From Candidatus Nomurabacteria bacterium (GTDB lineage: Bacteria; Patescibacteriota; Minisyncoccia; Phycocordibacterales; CAIJYI01): a stretch of DNA of 38,343 bases. Positions within the stretch are counted from its first letter, which is position 1. Every line of letters begins with the position of its first letter. The position numbers were made by a program, and so were the translations under genes. The notes beneath the pieces were generated by a model. It saw nothing but the letters and a program-made list of their open reading frames with translations. It had not been told where the DNA came from and ran no database searches. Below, piece by piece: positions 30,026 to 38,146 of the stretch. The stretch is taken from NCBI GenBank assembly GCA_943356445.1, contig CALREZ010000009.1:1-38343 (forward strand), read 5' to 3'.

Positions 30026-30700
30026 TTACAGGTTGTATTTTTTAAGAATTTCCGCAATCTTTTCGCGTATAGTTTCAGGGGAGAAAATCGTTCCATTCTC
30101 GGAACAAGAAACGATGTGCCAATTTTCCCGTTCTTCGGAGAGCGAACGATAGACCTCCGCGACCTTTTCCTGATACGGAATATCTTTCTCGTATTGGTCT
30201 TTCACTCCCCCTTCTCCCAAATAATCGCGTTTTTCTTTTTTTAAAACGAGCGCGGAAGCGACTTCTCTCGGGACATCCAGATACATAACGACGTCCGGTT
30301 TCGGTAATCCCAGCTCTTCATATTCTCCTTTTTCTAAAAAACGAATCAGCTCTTCCCTCTCTTTTCCTTCCAATTTCGCCGCTTGAAAACCGATATTGCT
30401 CGTCGTATAGCGATTACAGACAACATTTCCTTTTTCAAGCGCGGAAATAATCGCATCTTTCGCGCAGGCGCGGTCAAGCATATACGGCAAAGAAGAAAGA
30501 TACGGCGACATGTGCACAAAATCACCGAAATCTCCGGAAAGACATCGTCCGGTCAGGTCGCCGAAAACCGTTTTTCCATATTGAGGAAAATCAAAATACG
30601 AAACCGTCCCGTTCTTTTTCAAGTATTCCAAAAGGAGTTTGCCCTGCGTCGCCTTCCCTGACCCGTCCCCGCCCTCAAGCACAATAAGTTTATTTTTCAT
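30026..30700 (-). CDS. tmk: Thymidylate kinase
   Basis: Converts dTMP to dTDP with ATP. The 224-aa protein has the P-loop EGGDGSGKATQGKLL (about 8-22), the DR(A/Y) motif in YMLDRACAKD, NRYTTSNIGFQAAK and the LID-like KKEKRDYLGEG. Alanine replaces the usual Ser after GSGK. Start ATG 30700 is chosen because TATGAT ends 6 nt upstream. Last gene of the thymidylate cluster, with its own promoter inside the folA terminator region. Confidence 0.95.
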   Translation of the reverse strand: MKNKLIVLEGGDGSGKATQGKLLLEYLKKNGTVSYFDFPQYGKTVFGDLTGRCLSGDFGDFVHMSPYLSSLPYMLDRACAKDAIISALEKGNVVCNRYTTSNIGFQAAKLEGKEREELIRFLEKGEYEELGLPKPDVVMYLDVPREVASALVLKKEKRDYLGEGGVKDQYEKDIPYQEKVAEVYRSLSEERENWHIVSCSENGTIFSPETIREKIAEILKKYNL

Positions 30701-30706
30701 ACCTTC

Positions 30707-30712
30707 ATCATA
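30707..30712 (-). promoter_or_regulatory. -10 element for leaderless tmk
   Basis: Minus-strand TATGAT ends 6 nt before ATG 30700. A possible -35 (TTGGTG, 18 bp upstream) lies within the folA terminator hairpin. Confidence 0.45.
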
Positions 30713-30723
30713 ACAAAAAGAAA

Positions 30724-30750
30724 AAACGGACACCAATACGGCGTCCGTTT
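30724..30750 (-). terminator. folA terminator
   Basis: Stem AAACGGAC / GTCCGTTT with inner pairing CC/GG, followed on the minus strand by T-rich sequence. Confidence 0.75.
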
Positions 30751-30757
30751 ACACAAT

Positions 30758-31273
30758 CTACTTTTTCTTTCTCTCGTATATTTTCCAGATAAAGCAATAA
30801 GGATTTTCTGCATCTTTCCAATACATTCTTTTCCAAAGCCCTCTTATATTTATTTTTTCTTCCCATTCTTCTTTGCTCAATTTTGGAAAGAACGTATCGC
30901 CCTCAAACTCGGCGTTTATATGCGTCGCATAAACTCTGTCCGCGAGAGGAATCGCCTGTTCGTACACATTCGCCCCGCCGATAACGAATACTTTTCCGCT
31001 TCCGGCAATTTTCAGCGCTTCTGTCAGATTGCCGGCAAGTTTGGCGCCGGCAATCGGCCGATATTCTTTTTGAGAACTGATAACGATATTTTTCCTTCCC
31101 GGCAGAATGCGTCCGATGGACTCGTGAGTTTTTCGTCCCATAATAATCGGCCGTGTTCCCGTTACTTTTTTAAAGTAAGCAAGATCCGCCGGAAGATTCC
31201 AAGGAATTTTCCCTTTATTCCCAATAACGCGATTTTTATCCACCGCGACGATAATGCAAACGGTTTGCTTCAT
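30758..31273 (-). CDS. folA: Dihydrofolate reductase
   Basis: Regenerates tetrahydrofolate consumed by ThyA. The 171-aa protein begins MKQTVCIIVAVDKNRVIGNK, with the substrate-site GKIPWNLPADLAYFKKVT, MGRKTHESIGR, the NADPH-site VFVIGGANVYEQ and the C-terminal FPKLSKEEWEE. Length is normal. The start at 31273 is 4 nt after the thyA stop; the track's 31504 start runs back into thyA and is rejected. Directly coupled to thyA. Confidence 0.97.
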   Translation of the reverse strand: MKQTVCIIVAVDKNRVIGNKGKIPWNLPADLAYFKKVTGTRPIIMGRKTHESIGRILPGRKNIVISSQKEYRPIAGAKLAGNLTEALKIAGSGKVFVIGGANVYEQAIPLADRVYATHINAEFEGDTFFPKLSKEEWEEKINIRGLWKRMYWKDAENPYCFIWKIYERKKK

Positions 31274-31277
31274 TATC

Positions 31278-32111
31278 TTATATGGAAATCGGAGCTTTGA
31301 TAGCATCATGGGGTCTATACCCCGTAAGTTCAAAGTCTTCATACCTGAAATCAAAGATGGAATCCACTTTGCGGACGATCGCCAGTTTCGGAAGTTTTTT
31401 CGGGCGACGACTAAGCTGTATCGCCACTTGTTCCATATGGTTGACATACAAATGAGTATCTCCTCCCGTCCAAATAAATTCTCCGGGTTCAAGATGGCAC
31501 ACATGCGCCATCATGATCGTCAAAAGAGCATACGAAGCGATATTGAACGGAACGCCGAGAAACGTATCGCAGCTCCGCTGATAGAGCTGACATGATAATT
31601 TTCCGCCGGCGACGTAAAATTGAAAAAGACAGTGGCACGGCGCGAGCGCCATTTTTCCGTTTTTCACGTTCGCTTGCGGAGAAATGCTTTCGTCCGGCAG
31701 ATCGCAGACATTCCATGCAGAAATAATATGACGCCGAGAATTCGGATGTTTTTTGATCTGTTCAACCAGAAGCGCCATTTGGTCAATCGTTTTTCCGTCG
31801 GGTGTCGGCCACGAACGCCATTGGTATCCGTAGACCGGACCCAAGTCGCCGTTTTCCGTCGCCCACTCGTCCCAAATTTTCACACCGTTATCGCGAAGAT
31901 ATTTGGTATTCGTATCGCCCTTCAAAAACCACAAAAGCTCATGAATGACGCTTTTAAAATGAATCTTTTTGGTTGTCACCAAAGGAAATCCTTTGGAAAG
32001 ATCAAAACGCATTTGATACCCGAACACACCTTTAGTGTCGGTACCCGTACGATTTCCTTTCAGGAAACCGTCTTTTTGTATACATCGCAAAAGTTTCAGA
32101 TATTGTCTCAC
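31278..32111 (-). CDS. thyA: Thymidylate synthase (ThyA)
   Basis: Methylates dUMP to dTMP using methylene-tetrahydrofolate, yielding dihydrofolate. The 277-aa protein has the nucleophile Cys in [12 protein letters not shown], the phosphate-binding RRHIISAWN and [20 protein letters not shown], and C-terminal [18 protein letters not shown]. It starts with GTG at 32111 after the Shine-Dalgarno GGGAGG. A palindromic element lies about 18 nt upstream of the start. Confidence 0.98.
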   Translation of the reverse strand: MRQYLKLLRCIQKDGFLKGNRTGTDTKGVFGYQMRFDLSKGFPLVTTKKIHFKSVIHELLWFLKGDTNTKYLRDNGVKIWDEWATENGDLGPVYGYQWRSWPTPDGKTIDQMALLVEQIKKHPNSRRHIISAWNVCDLPDESISPQANVKNGKMALAPCHCLFQFYVAGGKLSCQLYQRSCDTFLGVPFNIASYALLTIMMAHVCHLEPGEFIWTGGDTHLYVNHMEQVAIQLSRRPKKLPKLAIVRKVDSIFDFRYEDFELTGYRPHDAIKAPISI

Positions 32112-32128
32112 TCTTTATTCCTCCCTTG

Positions 32129-32155
32129 CCCGCCGTAGCCTTTGGCGAAGGCGGG
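32129..32155. repeat. Palindromic repeat between dut and thyA
   Basis: CCCGCC (32129-32134) and GGCGGG (32150-32155) enclose an inner GCC TTT GGC hairpin. The Shine-Dalgarno of thyA follows closely on the minus strand, so the hairpin sits just upstream of the ribosome-binding site. It is a common type of short GC-rich palindrome in CPR genomes, by my recollection. Confidence 0.55.
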
Positions 32156-32209
32156 TTGTAAAAAAACTATTCTTCCGCTTTTATACCATTTTACCGTAAG
32201 ACAAACAAT

Positions 32210-32635
32210 CTATTTTTTCCCCGTACTTCCAAACCGTCCTTCCCCGCGTTTGGTTGCTTTGAGAATTTTTACTTCTTTTATGGTTACCTTTTCTTTCTTT
32301 TGAATAAGAATCTGGGCAATTTTATCGCCTTTTTTGAAAACGTATTTTTTTTCGGTCAAATTAAAGAGACAGACAAGAATTTCTCCGCGATAGCCGGAAT
32401 CAATGACTCCGGCCATAGTTTTAATCCCTTCGTTTACCGCCAAACCGCTTTTATCCCAGATAAGCCCCACGAAGCCTTTTGGTATTTCCATGGAAATATC
32501 CGTTGGAATAACAGCTTTCTTAAAAGGAAAAACCCCGATATTTTCAGAAGCGAACAAATCAAGACCGGCATCGCCCGGATGAGCATATGATGGAAGTTTC
32601 GCGTTTTTATTCAGTTTTTTTATTTTTAAAATCAT
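32210..32635 (-). CDS. dut: dUTP diphosphatase
   Basis: Hydrolyses dUTP to dUMP, keeping uracil out of DNA and feeding ThyA. The 141-aa trimeric-type enzyme has the five motifs: PGDAGLDLFA, WDKSGLAV, AGVIDSGYRGEI, KGDKIAQILI and the C-terminal arm RGEGRFGSTGK. Its ATG overlaps the TGA of the dCMP deaminase gene (ATGA), a sign of coupling. Confidence 0.96.
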   Translation of the reverse strand: MILKIKKLNKNAKLPSYAHPGDAGLDLFASENIGVFPFKKAVIPTDISMEIPKGFVGLIWDKSGLAVNEGIKTMAGVIDSGYRGEILVCLFNLTEKKYVFKKGDKIAQILIQKKEKVTIKEVKILKATKRGEGRFGSTGKK

Positions 32636-33156
32636 TGTTTCTCTTTATTTTTCTGATTTATTCCGCAATACCGTTCTATTTCTTTTGTTGCAATCGTCAA
32701 TTTTATTTTTGCTTCCTTAAAAATTTCTTTTGACCGTTTTCCGGCGAGATAATCTTTCAACACGACGACATTCTTTATTCCCGCATTTATCGCCATTTTT
32801 GCGCAGGTATAACACGGGGTCATATGACAGTACAAAGTTCCGCCATCAAGCGATATGCCGAAACGCGCCGCAACGGCTATGGCATTTTGTTCCGCGTGAG
32901 TCGTCCGAATGCAGTGTTCCGTTTCAGAACCGTCCGAGTGAGTCACTTTATGCATTTCATGACCGACATCATCGCAATGAGGAAGCCCTCTCGGCGCCCC
33001 GGAATATCCGGTCGCCAATATCCGATGGTCGCGTGTGATGATACACCCCGTTCTCCCGCGATTACACGATGATCGGGTTCCAACCGCTTCAGTAAGTGTC
33101 AAAAAGTATTCATCCCAAGAAGGTTTTGCTGATTTATCAGTTATTTTTTTCTTCAT
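32632..33156 (-). CDS. Deoxycytidylate (dCMP) deaminase
   Basis: Deaminates dCMP to dUMP, the ThyA substrate. The 174-aa protein has the zinc site HAEQNAIAVAARF and TPCYTCAKMAINAGI, plus an inserted Cys/His-containing loop (HCDDVGHEMHKVTHSDGSET) typical of this family. TATAAT ends 6 nt before ATG 33156; the 33192 start in the track would sit inside the -35. First gene of the thymidylate cluster. Confidence 0.95.
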   Translation of the reverse strand: MKKKITDKSAKPSWDEYFLTLTEAVGTRSSCNRGRTGCIITRDHRILATGYSGAPRGLPHCDDVGHEMHKVTHSDGSETEHCIRTTHAEQNAIAVAARFGISLDGGTLYCHMTPCYTCAKMAINAGIKNVVVLKDYLAGKRSKEIFKEAKIKLTIATKEIERYCGINQKNKEKQ

Positions 33157-33162
33157 AGGGAT

Positions 33163-33192
33163 ATTATACACATAATTCTTAAAAATTTTCAA
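33163..33192 (-). promoter_or_regulatory. Promoter of the thymidylate cluster, predicts a leaderless mRNA
   Basis: Minus-strand TTGAAA (33187-33192), 18 bp, perfect TATAAT (33163-33168), 6 nt to ATG 33156. The -35 hexamer is part of the arm of the inverted repeat at 33181-33305. Confidence 0.7.
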
Positions 33193-33305
33193 TTTGCAAT
33201 TTTCAATGAATTTTCAAATCCGAACGAAACCGTCGTGTTTGAAAATTTTAACGTTGAAACATTGCGAATTGATTGAAAATTAAAAATTGCAAATTGAAAA
33301 TTTTT
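33181..33305. repeat. AT-rich inverted-repeat element (MITE-like)
   Basis: Perfect 23-bp terminal arms (33181-33203 and 33283-33305), AAAAATTTTCAATTTGCAAT on the left. The 79-bp interior has further partial copies of the motif AATTTTCAA. It lies between the rplK terminator and the dCMP deaminase promoter. Confidence 0.75.
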
Positions 33306-33308
33306 GAA

Positions 33309-33340
33309 AAACCCGCCATGGAATTTTCCGTAGCGGGTTT
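33309..33340 (-). terminator. rplK terminator
   Basis: Stem AAACCCGC / GCGGGTTT with an inner GGAA/TTCC pairing and a minus-strand T-run. Confidence 0.8.
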
Positions 33341-33358
33341 TATCTTGTTATATTTTTA

Positions 33359-33784
33359 TTAGTCCTTGATATCAATTCCCATGGATCTCGCGGTTCCGGC
33401 AATAATTTTCATTGCCATTTCCACGTCGTTTGCATTCAGGTCGGGCATTTTCTTTTCTGCTATTTCTCTCACCTGAGCCGAAGTGATCTTTCCCGCTTTG
33501 GAAACCGCATTTTTCTTGGAACCTTTCGCAAGGCCAGCGGCTTTCAAAATTAATCGTGAAGCCGGGGGGGTTTTCAAAATGAAGTCATAGCTTCGGTCTT
33601 CGTAGACACTGATGACTACCGGGATAATATCTCCAACCATTGCTGCCGTTGCGGCGTTGAATTTCTGGACGAAATCTCCGATATTGATACCTGCCTGTCC
33701 GAGAGCCGGGCCGACTGGAGGCGAAGGATTCGCTTTTCCGCCCGCGATCTGCAATTTTATTTTCTTAACAACTTTTTTTGCCAT
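33359..33784 (-). CDS. rplK: Ribosomal protein L11
   Basis: Large-subunit protein forming the GTPase-associated centre. The 141-aa protein has the N-terminal [20 protein letters not shown], the linker and the rRNA-binding C-domain ending [15 protein letters not shown]. It is the last gene of secE-nusG-rplK. The usual next gene rplA (L1) is absent; a terminator and repeat follow. Confidence 0.98.
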   Translation of the reverse strand: MAKKVVKKIKLQIAGGKANPSPPVGPALGQAGINIGDFVQKFNAATAAMVGDIIPVVISVYEDRSYDFILKTPPASRLILKAAGLAKGSKKNAVSKAGKITSAQVREIAEKKMPDLNANDVEMAMKIIAGTARSMGIDIKD

Positions 33785-33853
33785 AATAATTTCATTAACT
33801 TACAATTTTACAGTTGCCGATAAGTAGAAGCCAAACCGACAATTTCTGCCCTG

Positions 33854-34399
33854 TTAAATCCGTTTAACCTGGAGAAAATCCAGTTCAACCGGCGTTTCTC
33901 GTCCGAAGAGCGATACCAGCACTTTCACCTTTCCGCGCTCGTCGTCAACCTCACTGACTCTTCCTTCCAGATCTTTGAACGGCCCGTCGGTAATGATAAC
34001 AGCCTCTCCGTCGATAAGGTCAATGTTGTGCTTTGCCGTTTCCGCGCCCATGCGTCCGAAGAGCATGTCGGTTTCTTTCTTATCAAGAGGTACGGGAGTA
34101 ACCCCGGCGCCGACGAATCCGGTCACGCGAGGAGTATTGCGAACGACATACCATGAGTCGTCCGTCACGATCATATCCACGAGGACATACCCGGGATAAA
34201 TCTTTTCTTCGGTTTCAACTCTCTTCCCTCCTTTCACCTTGATCTTCTTCTCAATCGGGACGATAACGTTGAAAATTTTGTCTTCCATGCCGAGCGAATC
34301 AATGCGTTGCTTGAGATTTCGAGCAACCGCGTTTTCATACCCCGCGTAGGTGTGAATCGCGTACCAATTTCGTTCCCCGGCTATTTCTTGTTTTGCCAT
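33854..34399 (-). CDS. nusG: Transcription termination/antitermination factor NusG
   Basis: Binds RNA polymerase and couples transcription to translation. The 181-aa protein has the NGN domain ([50 protein letters not shown]) and the C-terminal KOW motif ([20 protein letters not shown]). It lies 31 nt after secE and 69 nt before rplK. Confidence 0.98.
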   Translation of the reverse strand: MAKQEIAGERNWYAIHTYAGYENAVARNLKQRIDSLGMEDKIFNVIVPIEKKIKVKGGKRVETEEKIYPGYVLVDMIVTDDSWYVVRNTPRVTGFVGAGVTPVPLDKKETDMLFGRMGAETAKHNIDLIDGEAVIITDGPFKDLEGRVSEVDDERGKVKVLVSLFGRETPVELDFLQVKRI

Positions 34400-34430
34400 A
34401 AAAATAGTGTTGAACTTTAACTTTTATTTT

Positions 34431-34616
34431 TTACCGAGAAAGAAAAACTTCAAGCGCTTTTCGGAATCCGGCGTCAAAAACACCGAGCAAAAAAGCAGCC
34501 GCGACAGAGATCAAGATGACAAGAGAAGTAAAAGCGACGGTTTGGCTTTTGGTCGGCCAATTCACGTGTTTCATCTCTCCTTTGGTATCTTTCAGATATT
34601 GAATGAAATTTTGCAT
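34431..34616 (-). CDS. secE: Preprotein translocase subunit SecE
   Basis: Essential clamp of the SecYEG channel. The 61-aa protein has the amphipathic family segment DTKGEMKHVNWPTKSQTVA and a single membrane helix (SLVILISVAAAFLLGVFDAG). Short single-helix form. First gene of the secE-nusG-rplK group. Confidence 0.95.
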   Translation of the reverse strand: MQNFIQYLKDTKGEMKHVNWPTKSQTVAFTSLVILISVAAAFLLGVFDAGFRKALEVFLSR

Positions 34617-34734
34617 GGTATTTTAGTTTTTCTGCGTTTTAAAAATCGCCCTCTCAGGCGTTAACCTTACAATACTCTTTCTATGAGAAAAAGTCAATAA
34701 TTCGCGCAAAAGCGCTCGGAAAAAGCAAAGAACC

Positions 34735-35277
34735 TTACGAAGCGATCACTCCGCCCACCTTTTCGCGCAATTTCAGTTTAGCTTCCCTTTCAACCTCGGG
34801 AGGAACGATGAGGTTTTTCCCCACGCGGAACTTTTCATTTCCGGTAAAAGAGCTTATTTTCGTATTATTGAGAAAAAGAGACAGGTCTACGTCAATTTCC
34901 GGAACTTCTGTAAGATTCGTGTATGAAAAATCGGCGCACTGGAGCGCGTGTACGCCTGACGGAAAATACGTAATAGGCATTCCGGCCAAGGTAAGATTTC
35001 CCGAAACCGTTACCGTTCCGGAAGCATTATCGGGAACAAACATTTTTCCGACGAATTCCTCAGCTCCCTCGTCGTCCATCTTAAGCTCGCTTTTCGCCCA
35101 AGCGGTAAGCTCGGACATCACTTTCTCCACCGACGCCGGCCGTTCGTGTTCCTTCATTTTTATTTCATTCATCATGAGATGTTTTCCGGAAACAACGTCA
35201 TGAATAATCGGCGGCAACCCTTTTTCTTGCTCACTTTCGCTGTTTTCTGCAAATGAAAAATGTTCTTGCGGATTCAT
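34735..35277 (-). CDS. Hypothetical protein with LRR-like segment
   Basis: The 180-aa protein has an acidic N-terminal half without recognised motifs. The middle (about 88-145) has LRR-like spacing of hydrophobics: VSGNLTLAGMPITYFPSG, LQCADFSYTNLTEVPEIDVD and LSLFLNNTKISSF, about 2-3 short repeats. No signal peptide or membrane helix is visible. Start ATG 35277 has no Shine-Dalgarno. It is divergent from the LOG-family gene with a 72-bp gap. Function unknown; a protein-interaction module is plausible. Confidence 0.6.
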   Translation of the reverse strand: MNPQEHFSFAENSESEQEKGLPPIIHDVVSGKHLMMNEIKMKEHERPASVEKVMSELTAWAKSELKMDDEGAEEFVGKMFVPDNASGTVTVSGNLTLAGMPITYFPSGVHALQCADFSYTNLTEVPEIDVDLSLFLNNTKISSFTGNEKFRVGKNLIVPPEVEREAKLKLREKVGGVIAS

Positions 35278-35349
35278 AAAAATTTGTTTAGCTTCTCTTC
35301 CATTCTCTCATATTTTAAAAAAGAGTCAAAAAGGAGTATAATGACGCAT

Positions 35350-36048
35350 ATGAAAAAACCAAAATTTACGGAATTAGTACACACGACTCCGGTCGCTCTT
35401 TCCAAAGAGGAATTCGGGAAGCTCATTGATACGAGAGTGGAACACATCTCGGAAGAATTTTCCCGCGGATTTGAGTTTTTGCGAGGTTTGGAACGAACCG
35501 TCACCTTTTTCGGTTCGGCGCGCTTCACGGAAGATAACGACCACTACAAAACTGCGCGAGAATTGGCGCACCGGCTTTCCGAATATGGCATCGGCGTGGT
35601 TACCGGCGGAGGCCCCGGCATAATGGAGGCGGCCAACCGCGGGGCCTACGAATCAAAAGGCTATTCGCTCGGACTCAATATCAAACTCCCGACCGAACAG
35701 AAAATAAATCCTTACCTGAACGAAAGCACCACCTTCCAGCATTTTTTCGTGCGAAAAGTTCTCCTGGCCTATGCGGCGGAAGCCTACCTCTTCTTCCCCG
35801 GCGGTTTCGGCACGCTGGACGAACTCTTTGAGATCATCACGCTCGTTCAAACCAAAAAAATAGAGCCTGTCCCGATTATTCTCGTCGGAAAAACGTTTTG
35901 GCGAAAAATGCAGAACTTCATCAAAAAAGAACTCTGCGAAAAACACCATACTATTTCAAAAGAAGATCTCTCTCTTTATCTCATCACCGATGATCTTGAT
36001 GCCATCGTAGACATCGTCCGCCACGCCCCGATACGCTCGCAGGGATAA
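35350..36048 (+). CDS. LOG family nucleotide-binding protein (TIGR00730-type)
   Basis: The 232-aa protein has the Rossmann-like LOG motifs VTFFGSARF, GGGPGIMEAANRGAYESKG and PGGFGTLDELFEIITLVQTK. Known members release cytokinin bases from nucleotide precursors or act as Rossmann phosphoribohydrolases on nucleotides. The start is ambiguous: ATG 35341 has AAAGGAG upstream; ATG 35350 follows TATAAT by 7 nt, matching the leaderless pattern, and is preferred. It is convergent with ftsH. Confidence 0.9.
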   Translation: MKKPKFTELVHTTPVALSKEEFGKLIDTRVEHISEEFSRGFEFLRGLERTVTFFGSARFTEDNDHYKTARELAHRLSEYGIGVVTGGGPGIMEAANRGAYESKGYSLGLNIKLPTEQKINPYLNESTTFQHFFVRKVLLAYAAEAYLFFPGGFGTLDELFEIITLVQTKKIEPVPIILVGKTFWRKMQNFIKKELCEKHHTISKEDLSLYLITDDLDAIVDIVRHAPIRSQG

Positions 36049-36108
36049 ATAAACAAAAGGAACAAGAAACAAGCAAAAAGAAAAAAGGAAGATTGCCATT
36101 CCTTAAAA

Positions 36109-36150
36109 AAATCTAGTCAAAGTTTGCATATGCGAACTTTGACTAGATTT
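36109..36150. repeat. 42-nt palindrome without spacer
   Basis: Two 21-nt halves centred on CATATG are complementary except for one T/G position. It lies 60 bp after the LOG-family gene and may be its terminator or a binding site. Confidence 0.55.
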
Positions 36151-36167
36151 GCGTAAGTACAAAAAAG

Positions 36168-36195
36168 CACCCTTGCCGAAATTTCGGCAAGGGTG
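36168..36195 (-). terminator. ftsH terminator
   Basis: Perfect 28-nt palindrome CACCCTTGCCGAAA / TTTCGGCAAGGGTG followed on the minus strand by T6. Confidence 0.85.
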
Positions 36196-36226
36196 TGTGT
36201 ATTTCAATCGTCTTTTTTAAGCTTAT

Positions 36227-38146
36227 TTATTCTTTAGAAAGAACGACCGGAGCAGTTGGTTCAACAAACCATTTTGGAGTAGGAGGCTCGCGGCCTTCCA
36301 TAATAGCTTCAATTTGTTCCACTTCAATGGTTTCCCATTTCAGTAAAGCATTAGCCATCGCGTCCATTTTGCTTCTATTGTCCAACAAAATTTGTTTTGT
36401 TTCAAGATAGAGCTTTTCAGCCAGCGCTTGTTTTTCTTCATCCATCATTTGAGCGGTCTTTTCAGAATACGGCAACCGTTGGACTGAGTGAGCCAAATGG
36501 TCTCCGTACTCACTGGCGTACGCAAGCTGTCCGACGCTTTCAGAGAGTCCCCACTGCATAATGCAAGAGGTCAACATTGAAGTAATGCGTTGGATGTCGT
36601 TTGATGCGCCCGTAGTGATATTTTCAGCGCCGCCGATAATCTCTTCCGCCGCGCGTCCGCCGTAAGCCATTTTAATAGTGGAAAAGATTTGAGCCTTCGT
36701 CATGCTTACTTTATCTTCTTCAGGTGTGAACTGAGTAATACCGAGAGCGTTTGCCCGAGGTAAAATGCTCACTTTCGTACACTTGTCAAAGTTTTGCTGC
36801 AAGTAACCGACGATGGCGTGTCCGGCTTCATGATAAGCGGTATTCCGCTTGTCGTGTTCCTTCATCTTCAATCCGCTTTTTGCGCCCATGGTAACCTTAT
36901 CTTTTGCCAATTCAAAGTCGTTAGCAACGATAGTGTCCCCTTTTCTGCGAACCGCAATAAGGGCCGCTTCATTCGCCAAGTTGGCAAGATCAGCGCCGGA
37001 AACTCCGGTCATTCCTCTGACGACTTCAAGAAGATTGGTTCCTTCTTCTAAAGGCTTCTTAGCGGTATGGACCTTAATGATCTGTTCACGACCTTTTAAA
37101 TCCGGCAAGTGAATGTTCACTTTACGGTCAAAACGTCCGGCGCGCATCAACGCTGCGTCAAGAATATCATCTCGGTTTGTTGCGGCAAGCACGATAACAG
37201 GAACGTTCATTTCGCCGAATCCGTCCATTTTCGTCAGGATGGCGTTTAATGTTTGTTCTCTTTCGTCGTTGTTATTGCCGTGGCCGGAGCTTCTGCTTCG
37301 TCCGATGGCGTCAATTTCATCAATAAAGATAATGCTTGGCGCCGCTTTTTCCGCTTGTTCAAAAGTATCGCGTACGCGAGCCGCGCCGACACCGACGAAC
37401 ATTTCTACGAAGTCCGAACCGGACATTTGGAAGAACGGAACACCGGCTTCCCCGGCAATAGCTCTCGCCAACAAAGTTTTACCGCAGCCCGGAGGGCCGG
37501 TAAGAATCACACCGCGAGGAATTTTTGCGCCCAGTTTTGTGTAAGGGTCTGGATTGTGCAGGAAATCAACAACTTCCGCGACATCCACAACCGCTTCTTC
37601 AACGCCGGCAACATCAACAAACCGCGTAGTAATATCTTCTGGTTTCACTTCATTTGCTTTTGATTTGGAGAATTTTGTCGCACCTCCAGCACCGCCCGCA
37701 CCCTTGCCGGTCATCATCATTATCACTTGCGCGAGAATGGCGACACCGATAACGATCCAGACGATATCCATCACCCCGACACCCTTTCCTACCGGCGCAT
37801 GAGTAATGACGGAGATATTGTGCTGCAACAAATCAGAAACGAGGTTATCGTCGCCGACGGGAGGCAAGTACGTTTCGTACGGTTGAGTCCCGTCTTTCAT
37901 CTTGGTGATGATTTTTCCGTCGCTGTTTATTTCTACCCCGGTCACCTTCGTGTCGGGACTTTGATAGTCCTTCACAAAAGCGGAGTAATCCGGCTGTTTG
38001 GTTGGTTTGGCGCTTAACTCTGTCTTAGCACCGGCGGCATTTGATTTCGTATTCCCGCCGACAAGTTGGGCGGAACAATAGCTTACCATGATGCCGATGA
38101 TAATAAAAAGTAAAAGCAATTTTACGTATTTGAGAACAGTTCCCAC
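36227..38146 (-). CDS. ftsH: ATP-dependent zinc metalloprotease FtsH
   Basis: Membrane-bound AAA+ protease that removes damaged membrane proteins and regulators. The 639-aa protein has two membrane helices (about 7-25 and 125-148) around an extracytoplasmic domain, Walker A GPPGCGKT (about 218), Walker B IIFIDEID, the second region of homology ATNRDDILDAALMRAGRFDR, and the zinc site HEAGH with a downstream Asp in TTGASNDIQ. It starts with GTG at 38146, 6 nt after AGGAGG. The 5' region upstream carries no recognisable gene. Confidence 0.98.
   Translation of the reverse strand: MGTVLKYVKLLLLFIIIGIMVSYCSAQLVGGNTKSNAAGAKTELSAKPTKQPDYSAFVKDYQSPDTKVTGVEINSDGKIITKMKDGTQPYETYLPPVGDDNLVSDLLQHNISVITHAPVGKGVGVMDIVWIVIGVAILAQVIMMMTGKGAGGAGGATKFSKSKANEVKPEDITTRFVDVAGVEEAVVDVAEVVDFLHNPDPYTKLGAKIPRGVILTGPPGCGKTLLARAIAGEAGVPFFQMSGSDFVEMFVGVGAARVRDTFEQAEKAAPSIIFIDEIDAIGRSRSSGHGNNNDEREQTLNAILTKMDGFGEMNVPVIVLAATNRDDILDAALMRAGRFDRKVNIHLPDLKGREQIIKVHTAKKPLEEGTNLLEVVRGMTGVSGADLANLANEAALIAVRRKGDTIVANDFELAKDKVTMGAKSGLKMKEHDKRNTAYHEAGHAIVGYLQQNFDKCTKVSILPRANALGITQFTPEEDKVSMTKAQIFSTIKMAYGGRAAEEIIGGAENITTGASNDIQRITSMLTSCIMQWGLSESVGQLAYASEYGDHLAHSVQRLPYSEKTAQMMDEEKQALAEKLYLETKQILLDNRSKMDAMANALLKWETIEVEQIEAIMEGREPPTPKWFVEPTAPVVLSKE

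Noticed and set aside
30758-31504. Longer dihydrofolate reductase ORF starting at 31504
   Set aside because: The extra 77 codons overlap the end of thyA; the conserved protein starts at 31273.
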